A stretch of 64,000 bases of DNA from Marinicrinis sediminis (GCF_042685085.1 NZ_JBHUMM010000002.1:225842-289841), one strand, 5' to 3'; positions 10,235 through 19,951 are shown, counted from the first letter of the stretch. The notes: generated by a model not told the origin, from the letters alone. Program-made: numbers and translations.

Positions 10235-11488
10235 CTATGCGCTTTCCTCTTCTTTCTTCTCATCGCCCTCCAGCAAATCTGGCGGCATTTTCTCCTTCAC
10301 GGTCTTTTCCGTGATGATGCATTTTTGGATGTCACTGCGTGAAGGCAGATCATACATCACATCGAGCATAATGCTCTCAATGATAGCTCTCAGTCCGCGC
10401 GCCCCTGTATTACGTTTGATCGCTTCGGCTGCAATCGCCTTCAGCGCGCCTTCCTCGAACTCAAGCTCGACATTATCCATCTCCAGCAGCTTCTGATACT
10501 GCTTCACGAGGGCGTTCTTTGGCTCAGTCAGAATGCTGACGAGTGCTTCCTCATCCAGGGGTTCCAGCGTGGACACCACAGGCAGACGTCCGACGAACTC
10601 AGGGATCAGGCCAAACTTCAACAGGTCTTCCGGCAAAGCCATAGACAAGTATTCACCCGGCTTGAGATCGTGCTTGGAAGCATCGGAATTAAAACCGATC
10701 ACTTTCTTGCCGATCCGGCGCTTGATGATCTGCTCGAGTCCATCAAAGGCTCCACCGCAAATGAACATGATGTTCGTCGTATCGATTTGAATAAATTCCT
10801 GATGCGGGTGCTTGCGGCCACCTTGCGGAGGAACCGAAGCGACCGTACCCTCCAGAATCTTCAGCAGCGCCTGCTGTACGCCTTCACCGGATACATCTCT
10901 GGTGATGGATGGATTCTCGGACTTGCGTGCTACCTTATCGATCTCATCAATATAAATAATTCCGCGTTCAGCTTTCTCCACGTCGTAGTCAGCAGACTGG
11001 ATCAGCTTGAGCAGGATGTTCTCGACATCCTCCCCTACATAACCCGCTTCTGTCAACGAGGTTGCATCCGCAATCGCGAAAGGGACATTCAATATTCGGG
11101 CCATCGTCTGGGCCAAGAGAGTCTTACCGCTTCCCGTCGGGCCAATCAGCACGATATTGCTTTTTTGCAATTCCACATCATCCACTTTGTTCTTCGTGTT
11201 GATGCGCTTGTAATGGTTATATACGGCCACAGACAATGATTTTTTGGCATGTTCCTGACCGATGACATACTGATCCAGAATTTCACGGATCGCTTGCGGC
11301 TTTGGAATTTCCTTCAGATCAAATTCCTCTTCCTGACCGAGTTCCTCTTCGACGATCTCTGTGCACAATTCAATGCACTCATCACAAATATACACGCCTG
11401 GACCTGCAACCAGCTTGCGAACCTGGTCCTGGGATTTACCACAAAAAGAGCATTTCAGTTGCCCTTTCTCATCGTTGAATTTAAACAT
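10235..11488 (-). CDS. clpX: ClpX, unfoldase subunit of the ClpXP protease
   Basis: 417 aa. An N-terminal C4 zinc finger (CSFCGKS...CDECIELC, residues 14-42) recognises substrates and adaptors. The AAA+ module follows with Walker A GPTGSGKT (near 117), Walker B IIYIDEIDK (near 180), the IGF loop for docking to ClpP (KKVIGFNSD) and sensor Arg residues. The hexamer unfolds tagged proteins and feeds them into ClpP. The gene starts 13 nt after clpP, so the two form an operon. Confidence 0.98.
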   Translation of the reverse strand: MFKFNDEKGQLKCSFCGKSQDQVRKLVAGPGVYICDECIELCTEIVEEELGQEEEFDLKEIPKPQAIREILDQYVIGQEHAKKSLSVAVYNHYKRINTKNKVDDVELQKSNIVLIGPTGSGKTLLAQTMARILNVPFAIADATSLTEAGYVGEDVENILLKLIQSADYDVEKAERGIIYIDEIDKVARKSENPSITRDVSGEGVQQALLKILEGTVASVPPQGGRKHPHQEFIQIDTTNIMFICGGAFDGLEQIIKRRIGKKVIGFNSDASKHDLKPGEYLSMALPEDLLKFGLIPEFVGRLPVVSTLEPLDEEALVSILTEPKNALVKQYQKLLEMDNVELEFEEGALKAIAAEAIKRNTGARGLRAIIESIMLDVMYDLPSRSDIQKCIITEKTVKEKMPPDLLEGDEKKEEESA

Positions 11489-11501
11489 TCCATCACCTCT
11501 T

Positions 11502-12092
11502 CTACTTCAAGTCCGAAGGATTCAATACTTTATCAACCAATCCGTAAGCTTTGGCTTCCTCTGCCGACATAAAATTGTCACGATCCGTATCGCGTTCAAT
11601 TTTTTCGTAAGGCTGACCCGTTCTGTCTACGTAAATTTGGTTGAGCTTGTGTTTGGTTTTGATGATCCAATCTGCGTGAATCTTAATGTCAGCAGCCTGA
11701 CCACGTACGCCGCCCAGAGGCTGATGGATCATAATCTCACTATTCGGCAGAGCGAAACGCTTCCCTGGAGCACCCGCAGTCAACAGCAATGAACCCATGC
11801 TGGCAGCCAGACCCACACAGATCGTAGATACATCAGGCTTAATGAACTGCATGGTATCAAAAATAGCCATACCTGCCGTTACAGAACCGCCCGGTGAATT
11901 GATATACAGATGAATGTCCTTCTCGGGATCATCGGCTGCCAAAAACAGCAGCTGTGCGGTAATCGCGTTGGAAACATCATCATCAATCGCACTCCCCAAA
12001 AAGATAATTCGGTCTTTGAGCAGACGGGAGTATATATCATATGAGCGCTCGCCCCGATTCGTTTGTTCAACTACGATTGGCACTAAATTCAT
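11502..12092 (-). CDS. clpP: ATP-dependent Clp protease proteolytic subunit
   Basis: 196 aa Ser peptidase. The triad is visible at the canonical places: Ser98 in GLAASMGS, His123 in MIHQPLGG and Asp172 in DTDRD. It forms the 14-mer proteolytic chamber working with ClpX. A promoter is visible upstream and clpX follows directly. In B. subtilis clpP is unlinked from clpX; the clpP-clpX pair seen here is the arrangement of many other bacteria. The start ATG has aaaggag about 12 nt upstream. Confidence 0.98.
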   Translation of the reverse strand: MNLVPIVVEQTNRGERSYDIYSRLLKDRIIFLGSAIDDDVSNAITAQLLFLAADDPEKDIHLYINSPGGSVTAGMAIFDTMQFIKPDVSTICVGLAASMGSLLLTAGAPGKRFALPNSEIMIHQPLGGVRGQAADIKIHADWIIKTKHKLNQIYVDRTGQPYEKIERDTDRDNFMSAEEAKAYGLVDKVLNPSDLK

Positions 12093-12137
12093 TGTGTTAA
12101 TTCACTCCTTTACCGAATGAAACAAACCTTAAATCTC

Positions 12138-12167
12138 ATTGTACCACGCATAGAACGGACAAAGCAA
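12138..12167 (-). promoter_or_regulatory. Promoter of clpP-clpX
   Basis: On the minus strand TTGCTT, an 18-nt spacer and TACAAT with an extended TGG element lie about 45 nt upstream of the clpP start. No CtsR heptad repeat (GGTCAAA pairs) was found near it. Confidence 0.5.
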
Positions 12168-12235
12168 AGCTATCCTCGTGTTCTCGTACCACTTGCGCAG
12201 CAAAGCGTGTGCAGAAGCGGAAAAAGCTTAGATGT

Positions 12236-12278
12236 AAAAAATAAGGCACGCAACTGAGACGTTCGTGCCTTATTTTTA
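12236..12278 (-). terminator. Intrinsic terminator after tig
   Basis: A perfect 10-bp stem ataaggcacg / cgtgccttat with a 13-nt loop, with A and T runs on both sides, about 45 nt past the tig stop. Its symmetry would let it work in both directions. Confidence 0.8.
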
Positions 12279-12320
12279 TGTGTATTCAACTGGTATTATG
12301 ATTGACGATCCCGCGTGCTG

Positions 12321-13625
12321 TTACTCTGCTGCAGCCGCTACACTCTTGCTCTCTTCCACGAGCAGAAGGATCGTTTTCTTCAGAAGCATATCTGCTTTCA
12401 GTGTCTCGATGGTACCGTTGTCTTCCAACAGCTTGCGAAGATCAGCAGCAGGCTGCTTGTACATTTCGGACAGCTGTTCGAATTCGTTGTTGATGTCTTC
12501 TTCCGTCACTTCAACCTTTTCGGCTGCCGCGATCGCTTCAAGCACAAGGTTGTTGCGTACGCGCTTCGCTGCATCTTCCTTCATTTGTTCTTTCAGTTGC
12601 TCTTCGGACTGGCCGGAGAACTGATAGTACAGGTCAAGGTTCATGCCCTGCTGGCTAAGACGGTTTTCGAAATCTTTCAGCATTTGACCGATTTCTGTTT
12701 CCACCATTACGTCCGGAACTTCTACTTCTGCGTTTTCCGCCGCTTTTTCCACGACAACGCCTTCACGGTAATGGTCCGCCTCATGCTCTTTCTTTTCTTT
12801 CAACTTGTTTTCGATATCTGCCTTGTATTCATCCAATGTTTCGAACTCGCTGACATCCTTCGCGAACTCATCATCCAGCTCAGGCAGGTTTTTACGCTTG
12901 ATTTCATGCAGCTTGACCTTGAACAAAGCTTCTTTCCCTTTCAGGTTTTCCGCATGATATTCTTCCGGGAAGGTGACGTTTACGTCCTTATCTTCCTCTT
13001 TTTGCATGCCTACGAGCTGCTCTTCAAATCCTGGAATGAAGCTGTTGGACCCAAGTTCGAGGGAATACCCTTCTGCTTTTCCGCCTTCAAATGCTTCGCC
13101 GTCTACAAATCCTTCAAAGTCGATAACAACGGTATCTCCGTTCTCAGCGGCTCCTTCTTCAACGACAACCAGCTCAGCTTGACGCTGCTGCATGTTTTTC
13201 AGTTCAGCCTCGATGTCTGCTTCACTCACAGAGAAATCTTTCTCCGGTACTTCCAACCCTTTGTAGTCGCCAAGCTTCACTTCTGGCTTCACTTGTACTT
13301 TCGCAGTGAAAATAAACGGCTTTCCTTTTTCGAACTGCTCTACATCGATCTCAGGACGATCAATCGGCTCAATGCCTGCTTCGTCAATCGCTGCAACATA
13401 AGCTTCTGGCAACAAGATGTCAATGGCATCCTGATACAGGCTTTCCACACCGAAACGGCCTTCGAAAATGGAACGAGGTACTTTACCTTTGCGGAATCCC
13501 GGTACGTTTACTTTTTTCACGACTTTGTTGAAAGCCTGATCCAGCGCTCCGGCAACTTTTTCTGCTTCCACTTCTACTTTTAATACACCTGTGTTCTTCT
13601 CTAATTTTTCCCAATTGGCACTCAT
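12321..13625 (-). CDS. tig: Trigger factor, ribosome-bound chaperone
   Basis: 434 aa with the three-domain layout. The N-terminal ribosome-binding domain has the signature VPGFRKGKVPRS (residues 41-52). A PPIase domain of FKBP type (GDTVVIDFEGFVDG) spans about 150-245, and a long helical C-terminal chaperone domain rich in Glu and Lys follows. It meets nascent chains at the exit tunnel. It lies upstream of clpP-clpX with its own terminator; ysoA lies upstream as in Bacillus. Confidence 0.97.
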   Translation of the reverse strand: MSANWEKLEKNTGVLKVEVEAEKVAGALDQAFNKVVKKVNVPGFRKGKVPRSIFEGRFGVESLYQDAIDILLPEAYVAAIDEAGIEPIDRPEIDVEQFEKGKPFIFTAKVQVKPEVKLGDYKGLEVPEKDFSVSEADIEAELKNMQQRQAELVVVEEGAAENGDTVVIDFEGFVDGEAFEGGKAEGYSLELGSNSFIPGFEEQLVGMQKEEDKDVNVTFPEEYHAENLKGKEALFKVKLHEIKRKNLPELDDEFAKDVSEFETLDEYKADIENKLKEKKEHEADHYREGVVVEKAAENAEVEVPDVMVETEIGQMLKDFENRLSQQGMNLDLYYQFSGQSEEQLKEQMKEDAAKRVRNNLVLEAIAAAEKVEVTEEDINNEFEQLSEMYKQPAADLRKLLEDNGTIETLKADMLLKKTILLLVEESKSVAAAAE

Positions 13626-13857
13626 TTTATGCTTCCCCTCCAGCTTTATTTGAAACTGCTATATGAAAACTACCTGAAGATCGGTATGTCCTCTTTATTC
13701 GCGTTCCATTTTGCTTTCTGAATTGAAGACCGCCACCCCTGCATGCGGAACGGTCTGAATTTGCAACCCCTTCATTATATTGAAAAGGCAATTTTTCGTC
13801 AATTGTGCAGGAGACCTTAATTTTTTATTGTACAGAAAAGATGTTTCCAGTACAAGC

Positions 13858-14826
13858 TCAGGGTTGTATCCGATACATCGCACGCATGCATTCCTTCATC
13901 CATTCATAGCTGCGTACCCATGCCTCGGCATCCGCTTCCTTAATCCCGTACATTGGTGCGATTTCTTCCGGTGCGGTCTGTGTCTCATCCATCGATTGCA
14001 GCGCAATGACATGCAGCGCACAGGCCCATACGTTGCGCTTCGCTGAAGCCTCCTCCAACAAATCGCGATAAAAAGAAGTCCCGAATATCGAGGTTACATA
14101 TTCTTTCCATATTTGCTCGGCAAAATAAGCGAGGGATGGATGATAAATTTCACAGACTTCCTTGACCTTCTCCAATATATGGATCAGAGACTCCGGAAAA
14201 TCCGCCAGCTCTACCGGCACATCGGATATGCGAACCTGCACCTCTTCTCCGTAACGACGAAAGGCCACTTCCCCTCTCGCCTTGCGAAGCTTCAACGTTT
14301 GCAGCAGCTTGTATTGCAGGATGGGATGTTCATATTGTTGCAATTGCTTCTTCAATCTCGCATTGATGTCCTTGTGGTCCAAATGGACAAGTTGCTCCAG
14401 AGCCAGCCATTTTTTCTCAAACGATGCGTCTGATCCGTGTTCGAGACGATCGAGCAGCCGCTTCACACTCTCCGGGTTGCTTGCCTGTTTTTGTTTCATC
14501 AGTTCCTCGTGCAGCTCTGCCTCCGATTCCAGTTCCCCGTCGTCATCGTCGTCATCCCCGTCTCGCTCATCGTCCGTTTGCAGATCGTCAGTTGGCGTGG
14601 AAGCTGAGGACGGGCTGCTCCCCGGGAATTGCTGTTCCAGCCAAAGAACCAGCATGGACCATTCCTCTCTGGTCTGTTCGTCCTGACCCTGACAACGAAG
14701 CAAAAAACGCAGCAGCGCTTTAGCTTCACTGTATTTTTCGGTTTCCAGATATTTCGTTAGCTCAAACTGGTAGTATTCGATTGTTTTGGGTAGCAATACG
14801 ACATTGCTTTCTTTCTGTTCGTGCAT
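13858..14826 (-). CDS. YsoA-like TPR-type helical protein
   Basis: 322 aa, no signal peptide or membrane segment. The N-terminal 60 residues (YYQFELTKYLETEKYSEAKALLRFLL) read as a TPR-like helical pair. A very acidic linker around residues 85-105 is mostly Asp and Glu. The rest is alpha-helical (EKKWLALEQLVHLDHKDINARLKKQL). Position next to tig matches B. subtilis ysoA, a TPR-repeat protein of unknown role, and sequence character agrees. I would not assign a function beyond probable protein-protein contacts. Confidence 0.7.
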   Translation of the reverse strand: MHEQKESNVVLLPKTIEYYQFELTKYLETEKYSEAKALLRFLLRCQGQDEQTREEWSMLVLWLEQQFPGSSPSSASTPTDDLQTDDERDGDDDDDDGELESEAELHEELMKQKQASNPESVKRLLDRLEHGSDASFEKKWLALEQLVHLDHKDINARLKKQLQQYEHPILQYKLLQTLKLRKARGEVAFRRYGEEVQVRISDVPVELADFPESLIHILEKVKEVCEIYHPSLAYFAEQIWKEYVTSIFGTSFYRDLLEEASAKRNVWACALHVIALQSMDETQTAPEEIAPMYGIKEADAEAWVRSYEWMKECMRAMYRIQP

Positions 14827-14998
14827 CTGTGCTGCACCCCCTTCTCTCCGGAATCAGACCTAGATGAAGGCGACCAATAAATGGACCGGATTCCGGGCTA
14901 GACAAAACCTCTGCCACCTATTATAATATTGAATTGCTGACAGTCAAGAATGCCTGTGGGCAGCCGTTATAAAGCGCCCATTTCTTTCGAAAAAAAAC

Positions 14999-15027
14999 TT
15001 GCATTCATTCTGCTTCCGTGATAAGAT
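14999..15027 (+). promoter_or_regulatory. Promoter of tRNA-Arg
   Basis: TTGCAT (14999-15004), a 17-nt spacer and TAAGAT (15022-15027) lie 40 nt before the mature tRNA 5' end. Confidence 0.7.
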
Positions 15028-15067
15028 ACTCCTTGCGTCTGACAAAACAGATGCAGGTTACTAGCCT

Positions 15068-15144
<77 letters not shown>

Positions 15145-15170
15145 TTCTTTTCTAATTATATACATAGATG

Positions 15171-15199
15171 AACCACCCTGTGACCAGGGTGGTTTTTTT
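15171..15199 (+). terminator. Intrinsic terminator after tRNA-Arg
   Basis: Perfect 10-bp stem aaccaccctg / cagggtggtt with tetraloop tgac and a seven-T tail. It lies immediately beyond the 3' end of the convergent zinc-ribbon gene. Confidence 0.9.
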
Positions 15200-15200
15200 G

Positions 15201-15440
15201 TTATCCGAACAGCACATCCATGATGTTACCGAGCTGACCCGACTTTCCATTTAAAATTTTCGGGTTGTACACCTCGACATACCCGCATCCCTCACAGCTC
15301 ACAAACAAAAACCGATTATGCTGGATGTCGAACATCTTGCTCAAACCCGTTCCAGTCATGGCCACTTCCTTGGCTACACATGCATGACCTGCACATTTAA
15401 CACACTTGAAGTTCTTTTCAATCGCCTGTTGGGCATCCAT
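15201..15440 (-). CDS. Small zinc-ribbon protein (DUF2082-like)
   Basis: 79 aa with two CxxC pairs, FKCVKCAGHAC near residues 11-21 and SCEGCGYVEVY near 49-59, forming a zinc ribbon. This pattern and length fit the family annotated as nucleic-acid-binding proteins containing a Zn-ribbon (PF09855). No partner gene is evident; it stands alone, convergent with the tRNA. Biochemical role unknown. Confidence 0.8.
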   Translation of the reverse strand: MDAQQAIEKNFKCVKCAGHACVAKEVAMTGTGLSKMFDIQHNRFLFVSCEGCGYVEVYNPKILNGKSGQLGNIMDVLFG

Positions 15441-15602
15441 CCCCTGATTCCTCCCTGTTTATCATTCTGCCTACTTATACGCAAGGAAGTCCCAGTGGTT
15501 TCATATTCTGTAAGCAAACAGACGCTGTTCGCCAATTGTTCAGTTCATGCGTTATCAAATTCTCTAGATATCCTATTAGTATGCTATCAGATGCTCGAAT
15601 GC

Positions 15603-16028
15603 TCAAGGCTTGAAAGGTCTTGCATCCAGTTGTTCCCGAATATCTCCGTAAGCGAGAACCTGTTCCAGCCATTGCTGCTCCTTATGGCTGGCAGGCACCT
15701 CATCGCGCTGCATGCCCTGATTGACTCCCAGATCCTCAACACCCATGCCCAGTCCCTGATGTGCGCCTCCCGCAGCCTGTTGAGATGACTGAGTCACTTG
15801 TGACGTTACATCCTCATAAGCGTGGTGCATATCATTGTTATACCAGTCCAGCTCAGGATTGGCATCATTGCGAAACAGGCGATGAATGCGATACTGGCCA
15901 TTCAGCGCCCGATCGACGTACAACTGATAAAGGGGATGCTCTCCCTGCTCCACTTCTACACTGATCAGCGCATAGCTCTCCCCCTGATCTTCGACCATTC
16001 CTTGAAATACCGCTTTTTTTACATTCAT
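15603..16028 (-). CDS. Conserved hypothetical protein, cytosolic
   Basis: Start chosen at the ATG at 16028 (MNVKKAVFQGMVEDQGESYAL), preceded by agaggtgg 7 nt away; the frame is open to 16169 but that part reads like non-coding sequence. The resulting 141 aa begin with a beta-rich part (SYALISVEVEQGEHPLYQLYVDRALNGQYRIHRLF is spread over residues 18-53) and end with a Gln/Gly-rich linker and a short amphipathic tail. No catalytic motif, signal peptide or membrane helix. Function not recognised. Confidence 0.7.
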   Translation of the reverse strand: MNVKKAVFQGMVEDQGESYALISVEVEQGEHPLYQLYVDRALNGQYRIHRLFRNDANPELDWYNNDMHHAYEDVTSQVTQSSQQAAGGAHQGLGMGVEDLGVNQGMQRDEVPASHKEQQWLEQVLAYGDIREQLDARPFKP

Positions 16029-16171
16029 GCTTATCCACCTCTCTAAGCAATTGATAGGCTCAGTATTTCCTCGGACCGTCTCTCTCATTCGAATAGCCGC
16101 TACCCGGATCGTCCATACTAGATGACAGCTTCGTCTGATTGGCAGAGATTGTAATGAAAGGATGTGCACGC

Positions 16172-16435
16172 ATGTTGGGACCCCTTAAATTTACCATCAT
16201 CCTTACTGTCGGCTCCTCACTGATCTGTCTCTATCATTGGCTTGGGTATGACCATGACCATATTGTCCTGATGCAGGCCAGCATACCTGCATGGATTCTT
16301 CCTTTATTTGTCGATATTCAGCAAATGAACAAGTACCTTTTCTATACCTTGTCGGTGGGCTCCTGGTTCGGTGTAGGCCTCCTGATGGATCTGGCCGTTA
16401 GAAAATATCGGCATGGGAACCGCTCCCGTGTGTAA
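16172..16435 (+). CDS. Small two-helix membrane protein
   Basis: About 87 aa from the ATG at 16172, which has aaagga nine bases upstream; upstream ATGs at 16139 and 16154 lack a comparable site. Two hydrophobic stretches (LKFTIILTVGSSLICLYHW and YLFYTLSVGSWFGVGLLMDL) flank a short loop, and the C-terminus is basic (RKYRHGNRSR), suggesting a cytosolic tail. It lies divergent from the hypothetical gene at 16028 and upstream of asnB. No family recognised. Confidence 0.6.
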   Translation: MLGPLKFTIILTVGSSLICLYHWLGYDHDHIVLMQASIPAWILPLFVDIQQMNKYLFYTLSVGSWFGVGLLMDLAVRKYRHGNRSRV

Positions 16436-16583
16436 GACACCATGATGCAGAGGTTCGTGACACCTTCCCTTTCACCAAGTGAATAGCCCGGACAGACATC
16501 ATTCCTTCCTCCGCTGCATAGACATTTATATCGACAACGGTCACTGTATGCAGCTCACAGATCTGAAGAGAGGAATGAAGAAC

Positions 16584-18428
16584 ATGTGCGGGATTACCGG
16601 ATGGGTGGATTGGAAAAAGGATCTCAGGCACTATCCGAAATTGCTGGAGGAAATGACAAAAACCATGATTCCGCGCGGTCCTGATGCCGAGGGGATTTTT
16701 TTATCTGAACATTGCGGCCTCGGCCATCGGCGACTGAGCGTCATTGATCCGGAAAATGGCGCCCAGCCCATGAGCAGACAAATTGGACCGTGGAAATATA
16801 CGATTGCTTATAATGGCGAGTTGTATAATGCGCCAGAACTTCGGCAGGAACTGCGTTGTCTGGGCTACACGTTTCAGACACACTGCGACACGGAAGTTCT
16901 GTTGCTGGCGTATATGGAGTGGGGAAAGAAATGCCTCGATCGGTTAAACGGCATTTTTGCATTTGCGGTGTGGGATGAGAAGGAAAAAAAATGCTTCCTT
17001 GCCCGTGATCGGGTCGGGGTAAAGCCCCTGTTTTATTCCGATGCGCACGGTGCCCTTCTGTTCGGCTCGGAGCCCAAGTCTATTCTGGCTCATCCTGCCT
17101 TTCAGCCGGAAATCGATGCAGAAGGTTTGGCGGAAATATTTGCGATGGGACCCGCACGAACGCCCGGACACGGGGTCTACCGCAACATGAATGAACTGAA
17201 GCCCGGCTATTTCCTGGAATTTACCCACAGCGGCACCTCCCTGTACCCGTACTGGAAACTGACGAGTGCCGCACACGAACATGCCATTGAACATACCGCA
17301 GCGGTCGTGCAGGGCATTCTGGAGGATACCGTACAGCGACAGCTGATCTCCGATGTTCCTGTCTGTACGTTGCTGTCAGGCGGATTGGATTCCAGTGCAC
17401 TGACTACCCTCGCCTCTAATAAATACAAGCAGGATGGCAAAGCGCCCATCCATACGTTTTCCGTCGACTATGCAGACAATGATAAGCATTTCAAATCCAG
17501 TGCATTTACCCCGAACAGTGACCAGCCCTGGATTCAGCGCATGACAGAATATCTCGGCACGGAGCACCACCGGATTGAATTTGATACCCCGGAGTTGATC
17601 GGCGCACTGCAGGATGTCGTTCATGCACGGGATCTGCCGGGAATGGCAGATGTCGATGCCTCCCTGCTGCTGTTCTGCCGGGAAATCAAGAAGGAGGCCA
17701 CGGTCGCGATATCCGGGGAAGCGGCAGATGAAGTGTTCGGCGGGTATCCTTGGTTTCATCGGGAAGATGCGCTACAGGCCGATACCTTCCCGTGGTCTCT
17801 CAAGCTGAAGGAACGGATGGCGGTTATGTCCCCGCTGCTGATCGACATGATCCAGCCTGAACAGTATGTGAGCAGACGATATCAGGAAGCACTCGCGGAA
17901 GTGCCGCATCTGCAGGGAGAAACAGCCGAACAGAAACGAATGAGAGAAATGTCCTATCTGAATATTACACGCTTTATGCCCACTCTGCTGGACCGCAAGG
18001 ATCGCATGAGCATGCGTGTCGGGCTAGAGGTTCGCGTTCCTTTTTGTGATCATCGCTTGATCGAATATGTATGGAACATTCCCTGGGAGATGAAAACGGC
18101 AGGTGAGCGGGAAAAAGGCATTTTACGCAGGGCACTGAGAGGCGTATTGCCAGAGGATGTGCTAAAGCGCAAGAAAAGCCCTTACCCCAAAACACACAAT
18201 CCCAATTACGCGGCCGGTGTGAAGGCATGGATGGCAGACATCCTCGAAGATCCCGATTCGCCGATCCTACCTTTTATCAACGTGGAGCAGTTGAAGAAGT
18301 GGGCCCATGCTTCCCAGGATCAATTCAATATCCCCTGGTTCGGCCAACTCATGACCGGACCGCAAATGTTTGCTTATCTTGCTCAAGTCAATTATTGGCT
18401 GAAGCACTATGAAGTACGTGTCGTCTGA
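16584..18428 (+). CDS. asnB: Asparagine synthase, glutamine-hydrolysing (AsnB/AsnO type)
   Basis: 614 aa when started at the ATG at 16584, which places the nucleophilic Cys at position 2 (MCGITGW), as class II amidotransferases require after Met removal; the frame open to 16479 would bury it. The N-terminal glutaminase is followed by a synthetase domain with the pyrophosphate loop LLSGGLDSS. The enzyme makes Asn from Asp, ATP and Gln. The length equals that usual for B. subtilis AsnO, which is linked to sporulation. Monocistronic, with a strong hairpin after it. Confidence 0.93.
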   Translation: MCGITGWVDWKKDLRHYPKLLEEMTKTMIPRGPDAEGIFLSEHCGLGHRRLSVIDPENGAQPMSRQIGPWKYTIAYNGELYNAPELRQELRCLGYTFQTHCDTEVLLLAYMEWGKKCLDRLNGIFAFAVWDEKEKKCFLARDRVGVKPLFYSDAHGALLFGSEPKSILAHPAFQPEIDAEGLAEIFAMGPARTPGHGVYRNMNELKPGYFLEFTHSGTSLYPYWKLTSAAHEHAIEHTAAVVQGILEDTVQRQLISDVPVCTLLSGGLDSSALTTLASNKYKQDGKAPIHTFSVDYADNDKHFKSSAFTPNSDQPWIQRMTEYLGTEHHRIEFDTPELIGALQDVVHARDLPGMADVDASLLLFCREIKKEATVAISGEAADEVFGGYPWFHREDALQADTFPWSLKLKERMAVMSPLLIDMIQPEQYVSRRYQEALAEVPHLQGETAEQKRMREMSYLNITRFMPTLLDRKDRMSMRVGLEVRVPFCDHRLIEYVWNIPWEMKTAGEREKGILRRALRGVLPEDVLKRKKSPYPKTHNPNYAAGVKAWMADILEDPDSPILPFINVEQLKKWAHASQDQFNIPWFGQLMTGPQMFAYLAQVNYWLKHYEVRVV

Positions 18429-18494
18429 ATGAAGGGTACCAGCTGAAACTCGACGGCAACCTGTAATGGTTCCGGGTCACATAAATAGCCACTC

Positions 18495-18557
18495 AAAAAA
18501 ACCTGCTGCAGGTCCCTCACAGCTCACAACCGTGATGGCATCCAACAGCAGGTTTTT
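18495..18557. terminator. Bidirectional terminator between asnB and rdgB
   Basis: acctgctg (18501-18508) pairs with cagcaggt (18546-18553), with an A run before and a T run after. It lies between the convergent ends of asnB and rdgB and can serve both. The loop is long (37 nt). Confidence 0.65.
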
Positions 18558-18585
18558 GGGGTTGAAATAACAATGAATCCAGCAG

Positions 18586-19206
18586 CTATGGTGATGGCTT
18601 CCCGATTTGGGCAGCCAAATAATCTTTCATTTTCATAAAGGCTCTCGCCCGGTGGCTGACCTGGTTTTTCTCATCTGGAGCCGCTTCTGCGAATGTTTTG
18701 TCCAGCTGTGGCACATAAAATAATGGGTCATATCCAAACCCGTGCTCGCCACTTGGCTCTTGCTGGATCATGCCCTCACATTCCCCTCGTACCGCGTGTT
18801 CCGTGCCCATCTTGGCATCCACATAAGACAGCACACAGACAAATCGCGCTTCTCGCTGCTCCATTCCTTCCATCTCGCGCAGCAGCTTGGCATTGTTTTC
18901 CGCATCTGTTGCCTGCTCACCGGCATATCTCGCCGAGTAAACGCCCGGAGCGTCATCCAGAGCATGAACACATAAGCCGGAATCATCGGCCAGCACCGGA
19001 ACCTGCAGGAACGCGGATGTTTCCCTCGCCTTTTTCAACGAGTTCTCTTCAAAAGTTCGTCCGTCCTCTACCACCTCTGGCGCCTCCGGAAAATCCGGGA
19101 GGCCCTTGATCGTATAACCAAGCGGCTCCAGCAAAGTTTTAAATTCAGCAATCTTTCCTTTGTTTCCCGATGCAATCACGATGGTTTGAGGCTGGGAATC
19201 AGGCAT
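18586..19206 (-). CDS. rdgB: XTP/dITP diphosphatase (RdgB/HAM1, B. subtilis YsnA)
   Basis: 206 aa. The N-terminal substrate loop is IVIASGNKGKIAEF, then FEENSLKKA, the catalytic VLADDSGLCV region (Asp pair near residue 73) and the C-terminal EHGFGYDPLFYVPQLDKTFAE and SHRARAF motifs, all diagnostic of HAM1 proteins. It hydrolyses non-canonical purine triphosphates to protect DNA and RNA. The start overlaps the end of rph by 8 nt, so they are one operon; gerM-rph-ysnA is the B. subtilis order too. Confidence 0.96.
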   Translation of the reverse strand: MPDSQPQTIVIASGNKGKIAEFKTLLEPLGYTIKGLPDFPEAPEVVEDGRTFEENSLKKARETSAFLQVPVLADDSGLCVHALDDAPGVYSARYAGEQATDAENNAKLLREMEGMEQREARFVCVLSYVDAKMGTEHAVRGECEGMIQQEPSGEHGFGYDPLFYVPQLDKTFAEAAPDEKNQVSHRARAFMKMKDYLAAQIGKPSP

Positions 19207-19951
19207 GGGTCACGGCTCCAATCTTGTCTCCAATGGTGCCCAGTACCTGCTTTTGCCGTTCGATCATGTCCTGGATGCCTTTCTCTGCCAGCCCCATCAT
19301 GCTGTTCAGCTCATCCTTCGTAAAAGGTGCCTCTTCGCCTGTCCCTTGCAGTTCCACGAAAGCACCTTTGCCGGTCATGACGACATTCATATCTACTTTT
19401 GCTGTGGAATCCTCCGCATAATTCAGATCCAGCATGGCCTGGTTGCCCACAATGCCGACACTGACGGATGCCAAATAATCGGTAATCGGAAATTTGTTCA
19501 GCTTGTGCTGCTCGCTGATCTTCCCAACAGCCAAGGCCAGCGCCACAAATGCACCCGTAATCGAAGTTGTTCTTGTTCCTCCATCGGCCTGGATGACATC
19601 ACAATCCAAATGGATCGTCCGCTCTCCCAGCGCTTCCAGATTGACGACGGACCGCAGCGCCCGACCGATCAAACGCTGGATTTCCATCGTTCTGCCACTG
19701 AGCTTCCCGCGATTCGCTTCCCGCTGGTTGCGCGTCTGGGTGGCTCTTGGCAGCATGGAATATTCTGCGGTTACCCAGCCTTTGCCTTGTCCTTTCAGAA
19801 AAGGGGGTACCCGTTCCTCTACACTCGCTGTGCATATGACCTTCGTGTCCCCGGCTTCGATCATGACGGAACCTTCCGCATATTTATTTACATGGGGGGT
19901 CATGGTGATGGTTCTCAGTTCATCTGCTTTTCTACTGTCTACTCGCAACAT
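19199..19951 (-). CDS. rph: Ribonuclease PH
   Basis: 250 aa. The family signatures appear in order: MLRVDSRKADELR at the start, CTASVEERVPPFLKGQGKGWVTAEY, RATQTRNQRE, RTMEIQRLIGRALR and QADGGTRTTSITGA. RNase PH is a phosphate-dependent 3'-5' exoribonuclease that trims tRNA precursors. The last 8 nt overlap rdgB. Length and all phosphate-binding residues look normal, so it should be active. Confidence 0.97.
   Translation of the reverse strand: MLRVDSRKADELRTITMTPHVNKYAEGSVMIEAGDTKVICTASVEERVPPFLKGQGKGWVTAEYSMLPRATQTRNQREANRGKLSGRTMEIQRLIGRALRSVVNLEALGERTIHLDCDVIQADGGTRTTSITGAFVALALAVGKISEQHKLNKFPITDYLASVSVGIVGNQAMLDLNYAEDSTAKVDMNVVMTGKGAFVELQGTGEEAPFTKDELNSMMGLAEKGIQDMIERQKQVLGTIGDKIGAVTHA

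Noticed and set aside
12315..13583. 422-aa plus-strand ORF opposite tig
   Set aside because: Antisense to trigger factor, Phe-rich composition typical of a complementary frame.
13695..13883. 62-aa minus-strand ORF between tig and the ysoA-like gene
   Set aside because: No ribosome site, overlaps the ysoA-like stop, sequence without pattern.
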